A stretch of 64,000 nucleotides of DNA from Heliopora coerulea (lineage: Eukaryota > Cnidaria > Anthozoa > Scleralcyonacea > Helioporidae). The position numbers and the translations under genes were made by a program. Of the stretch, positions 52,138 to 62,840 are shown in pieces (within the stretch, counting starts at the first letter, position 1; every line of letters starts with the position of its first letter). The stretch spans positions 1,521,501 through 1,585,500 of the forward strand of contig JASJOG010000006.1 in assembly GCA_030142905.1 (NCBI GenBank), written 5' to 3'. The notes under the pieces are model-generated. The model did not search any database and was not told the DNA's origin. It saw only the letters and a list, made by a program, of their open reading frames with translations.

Positions 52138-54778
52138 GTAGGTTTGTTTACATTGTTGTAGTTATTATTACGTAAAATCTGATTTTATAATTATTGCTGC
52201 CACGATTTTACTGCAGTAATTGTTTGAGTTACAAACTGTTACAAAGCGTCCTACCATTTTTGGCTCAACAATGATACCTGGGAATCACTTAGGAATTGTT
52301 AGGATGCGGACAGCAAACCAGCTTTTTATGAATCTTTTCGATCCGATCGTATATTCTGCATGGGAATATTGTTTTTGTACAATTATTCACAAATTTTATC
52401 ACAGCAGTAGTCACAAAAGTTCAGGATGATCACTTTGACAATGCCAGTCAAGAACATGTTATAAATAGAGATGTCAAACATTAGCTGGTTCACATTTGTC
52501 CTAAGAATCACCATATCAGGAGAAAGAAATAATTTTAATTCTTATAATTCTCAGGATCAGGTCAGCAATTGTCTTGGGCAGCACTAAGAACTCTGTTCAA
52601 ACTGTTCACGAGAATAAAAACAGATTGGGAAATGGAAAACTTTCCATTGTTGATTTTATGGGAATTGTATACAAGCTGTGTTTTCCAAACTTTGTGACAG
52701 CTATCTAGTATTTAATTTCATTAATATCTAGTATTGTATCATAAATGAGCTCCACAATGTTGCAATGTACTCATAAACAGTTATATTTCATGCAGTTAAA
52801 TGATGGCACAATTTTGATTACAGTGATGCACTGTCAAACCATGCCTGGAACAGCAGAATGATATTCAACCATTACTGTACCTCTCAAGGTCAAATACTGA
52901 GTATGAGTGGGGCAAACAATCTCTCCATGGGCAGTCCTGGGGGTGTGATCTCCAAAAAAGCTAGAAAATCTAGAAGCCCAGAGATTTTACACCATTAGAA
53001 AATGCAGAATCCAGTGATCTGTTACGATAATTGCCATTAAATAGATTGTAAGTGACACAATTATGTGCACATCAAGATAAAGAGTCACAGTACTTTCATC
53101 ATAAGAAAACACACATACACTTTTTCTTAGTTTGTTATTTGTGATTAAGAGGGGATTATCAACCCTTTACAGAACCTAAACCCTCTTAGTCATTAACAGT
53201 GCTAGGCATCTCAAGGAAGGGTACTCAGTTGTGCTAGTGCTTGTAAAGAGTGCTTTAAAATAACTGGTAAGCTTGAAAAATCACTTGCCTTTTTATCAGT
53301 GAATAATACTTTAAAGCTTGGATGTTTTTGTAATTTTTTACAAAGTTTATGTATGGATTCAGCTATAGCAACCAGTTTTAAAATAGGGCCAAATGGCCAA
53401 TTTCAATTGTGGGAACTGGAACTATAAGCTTTTGCAACATACTCTAAGCAACAACATGGTGCCAGTCCCCATATTTCCTGGTGGATGACTGGGTGACTTT
53501 TAAAGTTTCTCATTAAAGTCATGGCAATGAAGGTACCATTGAGCCATACAAAGAAATTAAAATATAATGTCTAGTAAGGCTTCCCATGTTCAAGTGTTGG
53601 GGGAAAGAAGACATTCTACAGTACTCCTCCTGAATGAGGTTGCAAAAGCATACCTTCCCAGAAGGTAGACAAAATGAACAGTGCAGATGAAGAACCCTCC
53701 AGAAAAGGTAGTGAAACTATTAAAAACCCAGACATTGAAGACATTAGAAGACAGTATCTCCAAGTGCTCCAATACTACTGGCTGCAATGAAGAAGATTGT
53801 GTGAAATATTTAAATTAACAATATTCAACACATTCCCTGTGCAATCTTGTCAACACAGGAGATAAATCACAACACTGTATTTCATTCTCTGATACTCTTA
53901 GAGATATATAATAATATATTAATGTTGTTAATTTATTACAGGTAAAGTTATATTTATAGACCATTTTTCATATGAAACTTTTAAATATTATATTACTGTC
54001 TTCCTCAGGCAAAGAAAGAGGTGGTTAAATACTTTTATAATGACAGGTGTAATTGTGGCATTCAATTCTCATAATAATTTTGCTGATAATTTGTTGCATC
54101 CAGATGATTTAGAAGTCATTAATTCCAATATTGATGAGTAAATAGCTTCAGATTGAATTGTGTGGAAATTGAAAGTTGTATGACATTTGGAAGTGTACTC
54201 TGAAGCTTTACAATTAGTCTGCAGTTTGTATAGAGGAATGGTTTAATGCATTGGCAATACTCACATAAATTCAGAAATATTTGCATATATACATATAAGC
54301 ATAGCATGCATTGTAATTTGTATGTATACATAGATTTACTATTTCATAGAAATCTTTAAAAATCTTTATCAGCTACAGTCTATGTTTTGGAAACCTGCAC
54401 ACTTATTCATGCTCTGTCAGATATAATAGATATACCTATGAATAAACACTGATATATACCCTCCACACAATTTTTTAGTAAGATGTGTTTGCCACTAATC
54501 TCAGAGTTTCTAGCATGGGATAGTCTTCAGGCATCTATGATGCTCTGCTTCACCTCTTCTATTATTGTTTGACCCAGGATCTGGTGCAAACAAGACACGG
54601 AGGTCTCTACTTCTTGTTTTGCTGGGTTATGTACTCTAAGTCGAGACTACTTTCGAACCTATTTTTGGGTCCCAGACAACGTTAGAAAAGAACTGGTAAA
54701 GCTAGTCGTACGTTAGAACGACTATACACGTACATGCATAGATACATACATACATACATACATACATACATACATACA

Positions 54779-54812
<34 letters not shown>

Positions 54813-57809
54813 CATACATGCATACATACATATATATATACATGTATGCATGCATACATGTATACATGCATACACAGTGGCAGATTAAAACGTTCGTGGG
54901 CCCTAGGCGCAGGGCAATTTCGTGGGCCCTACACCCAGCCAGATCCGCTGTCTTTTTAGGGCTTCAGCTTTAAATGTCATCGATAAGATTTTTATAGCTA
55001 TATTGAATGTGAACATCAATTACATGTATGAACCGGTAAAGTTATACAAGAAGTCAAGAACAGTCTTAACAAGCAAAACAACACTACAGTACCTGCCCCA
55101 AGTCACACGTACATTAGTGAAAATTAGTAATATTACCCATAGGGAGGTCGGATTACAGCATAATGATGTTCATTCTACAGTTTTACTATGTGTATTTTCT
55201 TTATGCCGAAAGAACTAATCATGTCATTAACTGGGATTGAACGCATCAACTCCGATTGTATAGATAGGAGTGAAGGTGACAACAAACACGACTGACCCAT
55301 GGTTGAACTCTGCTAGTCCTTGATAAGTTTCAATACGGAGGAGGATAAGTAAAGGGAAAAGGATCATGCGGAAAATGTAAATTTAATGCATAACGCATTT
55401 TAAGTTCATAATGCATTTTACGTCTTGATAGATCGATTTCACGGTAAGCCAAATAGCCAATTTCTATCATCAAGTACCAAAAAAGAAGAAAGCCAGCATG
55501 GCCGCCAGATAAATCGATCATTATAAGGTAAATGGTTTGAACCTGGGAGAATCGTGACATGTTTGAGGAAGTTGATCGTCCAGGTTAGTGTAGTCTTGAG
55601 AAAGACTGTTGGTTGAAGTTTAATACAGGCGAACCTGACATTTACTCTCCTTTTGACTCTGAAGATGACCGCCGCTAAGGCTGTCTAAACGTCAGTCACT
55701 TCAACCAACAGTCTTTCTCAAGACTACACTAACCTCGACGATCAACTTCCTCAAACATGTCACAAATCGATCATTGTCAGTCATGGCTCACCTCCGCAGT
55801 TTTTTCAGTTTCATTCCTTTTAACATGATTGCGTATTTTGATTTTTAGGATTACTGTTTAAAAACATTTACATAAATATATATTAACACAACGAATAATG
55901 GATATTTAACTCTTTCGAGGAGGGGAGCTCTCCCTTTGACGAGTAAAATCGTCTGGCGTTAGCCAGGGTAAAATAATAGAAGAATAGAATTAATAATAAT
56001 AACAGAAAGAATAGAATTAAGAATTCAGTCATTTAGAGGTATTATTTGACCGTCGATCAAAAGTACGTCGTCCTGTTTTCGTCAAAGTTTAAAGAATCGT
56101 AAAAGGTAATGTTTAGTTTTTCGGAAATCAGTCTTTCTCTTGTATTTCTTTCGGAAATACGTTATGAATCCTTTCATTCCTTTGAGCTCTGTTTGAATAC
56201 TCTTATAGTCCGTACTTGTAATAGTTTACCCCAGTTAAAACACATCTAAGACTTGCAAGCTATCAAGTACGAATCCCTTAAGGATAAGTGTCTGTACTTA
56301 GTTATCTTATTGATTCTAAAATAAAAAAATATAACATAACCACATAAACAAACATCTTCGTGGGCCCCTGACCTTCGTGAGCCCTAGGCACGTGCCTATA
56401 GTGCTTATTGGTTAATTCGCCACTGTGCATACATGCATACATATGAACAAAAATGCATGTATGTGTATGATTAAATGTACTCTTATTAAGTTTTGTTTAA
56501 AGCACACCTCTCACCAAACACTTTTAGTGTGAAGTTTGAGCTTCTTCTGTTGGATAATCCTTATGTCAGGTGTGAGGCAAGAGGAGCGGCTAGGAAGAGC
56601 TACAGCGTATGCCATGACCGCAAATCTATTGTTCCGCACAGTTAAGGAATTACCCCACCGTATATTCCATGTGTTCAATAATTTGTGCTTCCGTATATTC
56701 AAAGAATTACGGAACCAGTCAAAAGAATCTTGAGAAGTTTCAATGTAAAAGTTGAAAAAAGAACCCTTTCTGTTGTAGGGTCATGTTTTTGTGGAATATA
56801 AGGACTGTGTTACGAAGGAACAAGGAAAGGAAGCTATCTATTCCATTCCATGTAGTGGCTGCATGTTTGATATGAATACCAAAAGGGTGTTTCTATCTCA
56901 GAAAACAGAATATTCTGTTTCATCGGAACATAGATGCCAAACCAACCATATGATTACGAAGAAAAATTCCAAAATTATAGTAATTTTGTTTGGGGTGTTT
57001 TTATGTATACCACAAAGGTGATATATTGTATAAAACTCGAAGGGAAATTGAAAGTACGGAAAATGTTTCCGATTTCTCCGTTGACACGAGCAATTCCAAT
57101 TTAGAATTAAATTAATATCATGCAATCCTTTTCTCATACAGAAACAACTGAAGCATTTAACAAAAAAAGGAACTTTAGGTTTGCCTGAAGGAGTACGTAA
57201 CGGCGTTTAAGACAGGGCTTTTTTTATTTGCTTATACAATGTACCGTTGGTGCATGAAGTAAGACTTTGTACTACTTACAAAATGAGTGGCTGTTCTGCA
57301 TACGGGTGTTCAGACGCACTAGGCTCAGCGGAGTGTCTACACATCCTGATACAGAACGAACTCAAATTTTGTAAATTATTTCTAAAACTTTCTCTTAGTC
57401 ATCCTTTGAAGAGCTTAAAATTTCTAAAGGATAAAACAAGCAAAAAGAAATTCATTTTACTGTGGAAAACGCGACCAGAAGGCAGCTGCAGTTCCTGTAA
57501 GTGTGATACAGGACTGATTAATAAAATAGTATCATTCTGAAAATCCGATACAGAACGGATGTTTTGTTAACCAGTTCTGTATTGTATTTACAGACCCAGA
57601 TTAAATGTCAATCCCCCATTGAATTTTCCTTTTTCGATTTACATATATATGTATGCTGCAGGGAATATAAACGCAGTGTTGTTTTCCAGACTTGTTTTGT
57701 AATGATTTCACTTTTTCAGATTATGTAGATAACATCCATAAAAGTGGTGATTATATTATTGTATTTCACTGTTTGGAGTTGCCAGGTTTACCGCCTTCAC
57801 CTTATCCTT
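52068..57809 (+). CDS. USP-C: universal stress protein, first two exons
   Basis: Third UspA-domain paralog, cut by the window edge. Exon 1 (52068-52137, 70 nt) encodes KIIIAVDGSKHSERAFQ; exon 2 (57720-57809, 90 nt) encodes YVDNIHKSGDYIIVFHCLEL. Phases match USP-A and USP-B. Expected exons 3 (about 107 nt) and 4 are not in the window; the virus-like element that starts near 58.1-58.5 kb occupies intron 2. Whether the gene is still spliced across it cannot be judged here. Confidence 0.88.
52138..54866. other. USP-C intron 1, left part
   Basis: AT-rich, no exon. Ends in the CATA microsatellite. Confidence 0.5.
54740..54874. repeat. CATA/ACAT microsatellite
   Basis: Long run of TACA units with degenerate edges; gives spurious Tyr/His or Tyr/Met-Cys open frames on both strands. 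It resumes at 56426 beyond the inserted hAT. Confidence 0.95.
55511..55775. mobile_element. Snap-back Penelope-like insert with 12-bp target duplication
   Basis: AAATCGATCATT at 55511-55522 and 55764-55775. Arms 55557-55619 and 55698-55760 pair over 63 nt with one mismatch; the left tail (GTAAATGGTTTGAACCTGGG) is unpaired and shared with the 29.8-kb insert. Nested inside a hAT element. Confidence 0.9.
55655..55697 (+). ncRNA. Decayed hammerhead motif
   Basis: GACT-CTGAAGA (55655-55665), stem II region, TAAA (55686-55689) where GAAA is expected, CGTC, then AGTC pairing with GACT. Layout is right but the core G is changed, so inactivity is expected. Confidence 0.5.
55911..55980 (+). repeat. 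Copy of the GACGAGTAAAATCGTCTGGC repeat family
   Basis: TAACTCTTTCGAGGAGGGGA at the left, then the shared core with CTGGCGTTAGCCAG. Confidence 0.68.
56434..57719. other. USP-C intron 1, right part
   Basis: No exon or element recognised; open frames at 56536-57540 show no family resemblance. Confidence 0.45.
57720..57809 (+). CDS. USP-C exon 2
   Basis: 90 nt after acceptor CTTTTTCAG, donor GTAAGT. Completes a His codon, then YVDNIHKSGDYIIVFHCLEL and a Pro-rich end; phase 1 exit. Confidence 0.9.
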
Positions 57810-58138
57810 GTAAGTAGAATCTATCTATAAAGAAATGATATTAATGACAGTTATAATGATTGAGATACATACTCGTTGTTAAAGCCCTTATATTGGTAGT
57901 TCACCCCTAACCTTCTTAAGCTAGCAGTTATGGAACTGTAAAACCGAGAAACACAGTCAAGTCGGTGGTTAAGTAAATTCTGGAGTTTTGAATTGTAAAA
58001 CTTACATTTTCATTACTTGCTGTATAAACAGCAAAGAGCACTAATATTATAAGGAGTAAAAAGGTAAACTTTCAACTTGAGTAACGGTTGTCAGCAGCAT
58101 TAAAATACTGGGCTAGACTGCAGTTTAGTGGGTGCAAA

Positions 58139-58352
58139 TGAGTAGTATACAATATGGGGGTATGAGCACAGTTTCACCACACCTCAAAAAACCATGTACC
58201 CCCCCCTACATGATTTTGACCCTTTTTTTAAGGTATTTTTTGATTTTTCAAAACAAAAGTTACAAGTTTTTGTCAAAATCTACAAAGGCTCTATTTATGG
58301 TGACTCAGGTGGATCATACTGTGGACACACCCCCATATTGTATACTACTCTT
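58139..58352. repeat. 214-bp inverted repeat at the left border of the virus-like element
   Basis: GAGTAGTATACAATATGGGG at 58139 faces its complement ending at 58352; about 32-nt arms plus weaker inner pairing. Either an independent MITE in USP-C intron 2 or the terminal region of the Polinton (which would then start AGTAGTATAC). The other end lies beyond the window. Confidence 0.6.
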
Positions 58353-58458
58353 AAGTGATTGCATACAGTTTTTCTATGATTGGTTGTTATTCTGTTATCT
58401 TATGACTATATACATAACTTACAGCTCAGATGCTGACCACCTTCTATTAAGGTCTTCT

Positions 58459-58800
58459 TTAGGTACTTTCATATTCCTCTTCTGTTACAGGTAAGAATAT
58501 TTCTTCTTCATAATCTGATGTTGTTGATGTGGATATTACAGATTCAGATTCATAAGATGCGTCCGACTCTTCCATTTGTTGTTCAATAAATCTTTCTTTA
58601 GTTTGAAATTTAATAGACAAAAAAGATAAAACTAAACTAAAGAAATTAAATGTAATAGACATTGTCCCATTATATATTATAGGCCAAATATCATTAGTAA
58701 TTTCTTCAAATAGTTGCTTAAAAGTTTTATAATCGTCTACATTTTTTAATTTTTCTTTGAGCTCATTTATTTTCCTATTTATATCTATGGAATTCTCCAT
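58459..58800 (-). CDS. Unknown Polinton protein with one membrane segment
   Basis: 113 aa. N-terminal charged helix (KINELKEKLK), a hydrophobic segment around residues 45-62 (MSITFNFFSLVLSFLSI) and an acidic, Ser-rich C-terminus. Its ATG overlaps the stop of the preceding gene (TAATG). Not recognised; the frame is intact. Confidence 0.6.
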   Translation of the reverse strand: MENSIDINRKINELKEKLKNVDDYKTFKQLFEEITNDIWPIIYNGTMSITFNFFSLVLSFLSIKFQTKERFIEQQMEESDASYESESVISTSTTSDYEEEIFLPVTEEEYEST

Positions 58801-59332
58801 TATAAATTATCAGATGTTTCATTATCTGGATTATTACGTTCATCTGATTGTTCATTCTTTGATTTACTTTTATGTTCATAAAAATGTTTAGCAGTGGTTA
58901 TTCCTCCAGATAAAAATCCTAAGAATGGAATATAAGGACTTATCTTTTCAACAGCATTACAGACATCATTTTTCAATAAATCATCTTTTCGTAATTCATC
59001 AGATGATACTTCTGGTTTTTCTATTGCATCTAAACCTCCTAATGTATCAGCAAACTTACTTATTAATTGGTCTGTTATAAATTCATTCGCTTTTTGCATT
59101 CTTTTCCTTTCATATTCTTTAGAATATTTTTCTCTAACCTTATTACTTGCTTTTTTAGTGGTTTTAACATTTCTATCAAACTGACCATCTTCTGCTAATT
59201 TAATTCTTCTCTTTTCCTTTCAATCTCATCTTGTGGATAAGGTTCGATGTCAACATCTATTTCAGCGGTTTTGATTTCTTTCACACATTCTTCAATACTT
59301 TCTTCAAAAGAATCTTTGCATTTTCTAGGCAT
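58800..59332 (-). pseudogene. Unknown Polinton protein, one frameshift
   Basis: Starts at ATG 59332 (MPRKCKDSFEESIEEC...), acidic then Lys/Arg-rich. Near 59200-59215 the frame changes and continues into the frame 59099-58800 (MQKANEFITDQLISKFADTL), which ends with a Gly-rich hydrophobic stretch PYIPFLGFLSGG. Function unknown. Confidence 0.55.
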
Positions 59333-59334
59333 GA

Positions 59335-59934
59335 CTATACATTAGAGTATATATTATAATCATATGGATATTTTAAATTAATTTCCAATACAGAATATTT
59401 ATTATTTTTCAGAGTCTTTATAATTTTATCTATTTCTTCCTTACTAAAACCATTCAGATATTCACCAACTATTATTTTCATGTCATTTCTATTTGGAATA
59501 TAAAAAGTACTCAACCAGCTTATATTTTCTCTATGTGATTTACTAATGCTGGTTAATTGCTGTGTTACAACTATTGTTGATAGTCTATAATGTCTTGCTT
59601 CAAATCCTAATTTTACCAACTCACTAACTCTTTTCTTTACATCTATACTACAAGTGCAGTCATCTAATATAATTAAAGTGTTGGTACCTTTAAATATTTT
59701 TACTGTATACTTGATAATCAGGTCAATGTGTTCTTGGTCACATTCAATTGTTATTAAATCTGGGTCTTTTAGAAATTTCCATCCTTGGTATGTTTTATTC
59801 CAACTAAAAGTAAGACAGATTATTACAATATATTCAAAATAGTTCATATAATTTCTTTCTAAAAAGTTAAGAAGGTAATATGTTTTTCCACATCCTGTCA
59901 TTCCATTAATTATCATATTAAATGGTGTTTCCAT
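59335..59934 (-). CDS. DNA-packaging ATPase (A32/FtsK-HerA type)
   Basis: 199 aa, intact. Walker A GMTGCGKT at residues 11-18 directly after MIIN; Walker B LIILDD at 87-92; a TQQ motif follows (VVTQQLTSISK), as in A32-like packaging ATPases of Polintons and related viruses. Would drive DNA into the capsid. Sits 16 bp after the capsid gene, the usual neighbour. Confidence 0.87.
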   Translation of the reverse strand: METPFNMIINGMTGCGKTYYLLNFLERNYMNYFEYIVIICLTFSWNKTYQGWKFLKDPDLITIECDQEHIDLIIKYTVKIFKGTNTLIILDDCTCSIDVKKRVSELVKLGFEARHYRLSTIVVTQQLTSISKSHRENISWLSTFYIPNRNDMKIIVGEYLNGFSKEEIDKIIKTLKNNKYSVLEINLKYPYDYNIYSNV

Positions 59935-59950
59935 CTATAATCACATTGGT

Positions 59951-61207
59951 CTAATATTGGATACTATCAAGATCCTTATTAATAAAATTCACAAGACCAT
60001 CAGAGACAACAAAAATATTACAATTAATATTTCCAGTATGTGCTTTCTTTTTGATCTCCAATAAAATACCATTTTGTGTATTTACAATTTTCTTTCCATG
60101 TGCAGTTTTATTCAATTCTTCATGACTTCTAAGGTCAATAACAAGAGCAAATTTATCCTTACAGAACTTTTCCACAGTCATAAATTGGTCCATTCCTTCC
60201 TTTTCTCCAAATAATCTTCTTGCTTCATCATAAAATCTGTTCTTTGGAAGTCCTTGGGAATACACACTATTTGGAACTCCTTCAATAGTTAATTTCACTT
60301 CAGTTATATTTGGATATATATATTCCTCACTATCACTTCTTCCTGATTTTGTGAATAATAAAACAATTGCTTTCATGGATTTTCTTGGTATATTTATATT
60401 TTCATTCATTAATGTGCTAGCAGCTGCCCAAACAACGGTCTTCATAAGTGTAATATGTTCATAAGATAGTGACCTACCAATAGAGTATTTTTCTGCTATT
60501 TCATTAGCCAGGTCCATATTTTCTATTGTCTCATATTCTAGTTGTAAGTCTTCCAATGTGTAAGTACCAAGAGTTTGACTAGCTTGGACAGTCATTGCTT
60601 CATTTGATTCAGGTAGTGTTATAACATAACGGAAATTATTATTCATAAAAAATGGTGCATATAGACCATGATCACGGATTATTTTATCCAAACAAATTTT
60701 CTGTTTATACCCATAAATACTAAGCATTAATGCATCACTTACTTTTTGTACATCACCCCTACTTGCACCAGAGTCATCTTTTGATATTAATTTTCTAATA
60801 TTTTTACTTGCAATTCCATATTAAATCATATCAAGTCTATCAGAATTGGTTTTCCAAAGGTCTTTATACACCTCATACATATTTTCTGCATTGTTATCAT
60901 AAACTGTCTCTCCTGCAAGTCTTATTCTAAGTCTTTTTTGTAACATTTTAGATAAATTATTAAGAAACCATGATTTTGTATTACTGACTTTAAATGTGAA
61001 CAATAGATGTAAACTTCCAGGAACCAAACAACTGTCCATTTTCATTTTAGGAATGTCAATATATAATTCTTCTCCTGGATTTGCTTTATTTGGATTAAAA
61101 GTAACAACATGTCTTGTCCTATTACCTTTTACCGTAGCCATATAACTTCTTCTAAATCCTGGAACTAATTCTTTTTCTGTTTTATTCATGTTCATATGGT
61201 ATAACAT
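59951..61207 (-). pseudogene. Putative major capsid protein (double jelly-roll), one in-frame stop
   Basis: ATG at 61207; open to TAA at 60823-60821, then open in the same frame to the stop at 59951, about 418 codons in all. Beta-rich with no signal peptide; blocks include RHVVTFNPNKA and RLRIRLAGETVYDN before the stop and INIPRKSMKAIVLLF after it. Assigned as capsid from its size, composition and place next to the ATPase; cnidarian Polinton-type capsids are the expected family. A second short spacer gene is unlikely because the two parts are collinear and in frame. Confidence 0.65.
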
Positions 61208-61334
61208 ATATTTTATTTTCTTCGTTTTCTATATTCTCCAACTATATGAAGTGTAAAGGGTACTACTAATACCCATAAATTGTTCGCAAGCCATACCAAT
61301 CCTTTAGTGCCTAATGAGATAACTTGTGCTAATA

Positions 61335-61772
61335 TTAAAGTTTTTGTGCTAATATGTTAAGTAAAGGATCTATTAACGAAGCTAACTTTTTACCTAAATT
61401 ATACAAAGCTTTAGCAAATTTCCCAGTTGCTTCAGCTCCTTTATAAATTGCTTTTCTTGCACCAATAATAATTGTTGTAATAATACCTGCAACTGATATT
61501 GCTATTCTTAATATGCATGCTCTCAAGCTGTTCTCTCAGAAAAACTTTCTGAGTCCCTGACGGGAATCGAACCCGTAACCTTCTGATCGCCAGTGAGATC
61601 GCCGGCGATCAGAAGGTTACGGGTTCGATTCCCGTCAGGGACTCAGAAAGTTTTTCTGAGAGAACAGCTTGAGAGCGTGCATATTAAGAATATAATTACC
61701 AAGCTACCACAATCACATCATTGATATTGCTATTGCTGATAATCCAACCATGTTTTCTTTTGCCCACTTTTT
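61335..61772 (-). pseudogene. Small hydrophobic virion-type protein split by a SINE
   Basis: The start lies near 61765 (ATG GTT GGA), a few codons before the SINE insertion at 61721-61507; coding resumes on the other side and ends at 61335. Features: a hydrophobic segment (VAGIITTIIIGARKA) followed by a basic amphipathic helix (KFAKALYNLGKKLASLI). Small membrane-active proteins of this sort occur in related viruses, but the role here is a guess. Confidence 0.5.
61494..61734 (+). mobile_element. Snap-back tRNA-derived SINE with 13-bp target duplication
   Basis: TGATATTGCTATT at 61494-61506 and 61722-61734. The insert (61507-61721) is two facing copies: 85-nt arms 61507-61591 and 61604-61688 differ at one base around a 12-nt spacer, plus a 33-nt tail on the right. 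Each arm contains a B-box (GGGTTCGATTCCCG) and a CTCAGAAAG...TTTTTCTGAG hairpin. The full-length relative at 10140-10262 shows these are 5'-truncated SINE copies. Confidence 0.88.
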
Positions 61773-62693
61773 AAATCTCTACCTTTTTGTAAACCAATAA
61801 CTCTTTCCTCTAAATATATGAATTTCTCAGGATTATCTGTTCTGTCTCTTTCTTCTGTTGTATTGTCTAAAGTGTTTTTTTCATGGTCTAATTGAACTTT
61901 AAGATATGTTGGTCTTGTTGACTTATCAATACTTTTTGATGGGTTTAATACACCTCTCAATTCTCATTTCTCTTCTTCTGTTAATCCATCAATTCTATCA
62001 ATTTCATCAATTTGTTCTTTTAATGGTTCTCTTTCAACCATTGGCATATTTTCAGTAATTTCATCCCTATCCTGCTGTTCTTCTCTAATATCATTTATCA
62101 ATTCCTTAAATTGTTCAACAGCATTCTGTGCAATTTTTGCATCATTGTATTGTAATACACTTTTAGAATCTCTTTTTAGTACTATTTGTGGTTTTCCACA
62201 CACATTTTTAATAGTTAATGGTTTAAAAATAATGTTGTTATTTTTTGTTTTATCAGTATTTTTTTATTAATTTAATTAATTTATCATTATATAATACATC
62301 AAACTTAAAATTTCCATCATAATTTCTTCTTATAAAGTCTTCAACAGCAAATATTTTTTCATTTTCAGGTTCATCTAATGTTATGTCAAATTCAGGAGCT
62401 AGAACACTTGTTGATGGATCTCCTTTTCTTTTTATAGTAACAGTCTTACCATTATTATCAGTGAGGGTGGTCTCTCTCTGTCTATTTTCTAGGATTCTAT
62501 CAATGTAATTCATCCTTTGTTTAACATCAACAACTTGTTCATCTTCAGGATTAATATCACTTATCAATAAATCTAAACGCTGTTGTGTAAGTCTATCATT
62601 CTCATTATTTAACTCTTGTTCATTCATATCGTCATATTCTGGATACTTTCTATCAAAGACTTTCATTTCAAAGTCATCTAATCCTTCAATCAT
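61730..62693 (-). pseudogene. Unknown Polinton protein, rich in charged coiled-coil stretches
   Basis: ATG at 62693; MIEGLDDFEMKVFDRKYPEY at the start, then helix-forming acidic segments and KTVTIKRKGDP. The first frame ends at 62253 just after an A7 run (about 62258-62266); coding continues in the next frame through QIVLKRDSKSVLQYND and is cut by TGA at 61966-61964, then open again to 61730. Position between integrase and capsid genes. Family not recognised. Confidence 0.55.
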
Positions 62694-62699
62694 TTATTA

Positions 62700-62840
62700 T
62701 ATATAAAACCACAGGTTCCAGCTGCGCTGCCAGCTCAGCTGCCAGCTAAACTGCTATGTCTTGTATACTACTTTCTGGAATCCAGCTGTTATGTTTACTA
62801 TCATAACCCAACTATTTCACTAAAACCATCTTTTTACCCT
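62700..62840. repeat. Short GCTGCC repeat patch between Polinton genes
   Basis: CCAGCTGCGCTGCCAGCTCAG and AGCTGCCAGCTAAACTGC units, unusually GC-rich for this element; possibly regulatory or a small insertion. CAGCTGC also appears near 63850 and CCAGCTAAGCTGCT near 63260. Confidence 0.35.

Larger units (their letters stand above)
54867..56433. mobile_element. Non-autonomous hAT element with 8-bp target duplication
   Basis: Element 54875-56425 (1551 bp). Ends CAGTGGCAGATTAA and TTAATTCGCCACTG; TGCATACA flanks at 54867-54874 and 56426-56433. Both ends carry CGTGGGCCCTAGGC-type repeats in opposite orientation. No transposase. It has itself received the snap-back insert at 55511-55775 and a short repeat copy at 55911-55980. 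Confidence 0.88.

Noticed and set aside
54682..54973. Long open frames made of Tyr-Ile-His-Thr or Met-Tyr-Val-Cys repeats
   Set aside because: They are translations of the CATA microsatellite on the two strands.
57247..57540. 97-residue plus-strand open frame with several Cys residues
   Set aside because: The Cys spacing fits no known finger, there is no splice context and it lies in USP-C intron 1.
61540..61660. Functional tRNA gene
   Set aside because: There is a good B-box and T-arm-like sequence, but it occurs twice face to face, lacks an acceptor stem and anticodon arm, and is flanked by a 13-bp duplication; it is a truncated SINE.
62253..62270. Programmed frameshift at an A7 run in the Polinton
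   Set aside because: The other Polinton genes also carry random lesions and a TGA follows in the same gene, so simple decay is more likely.
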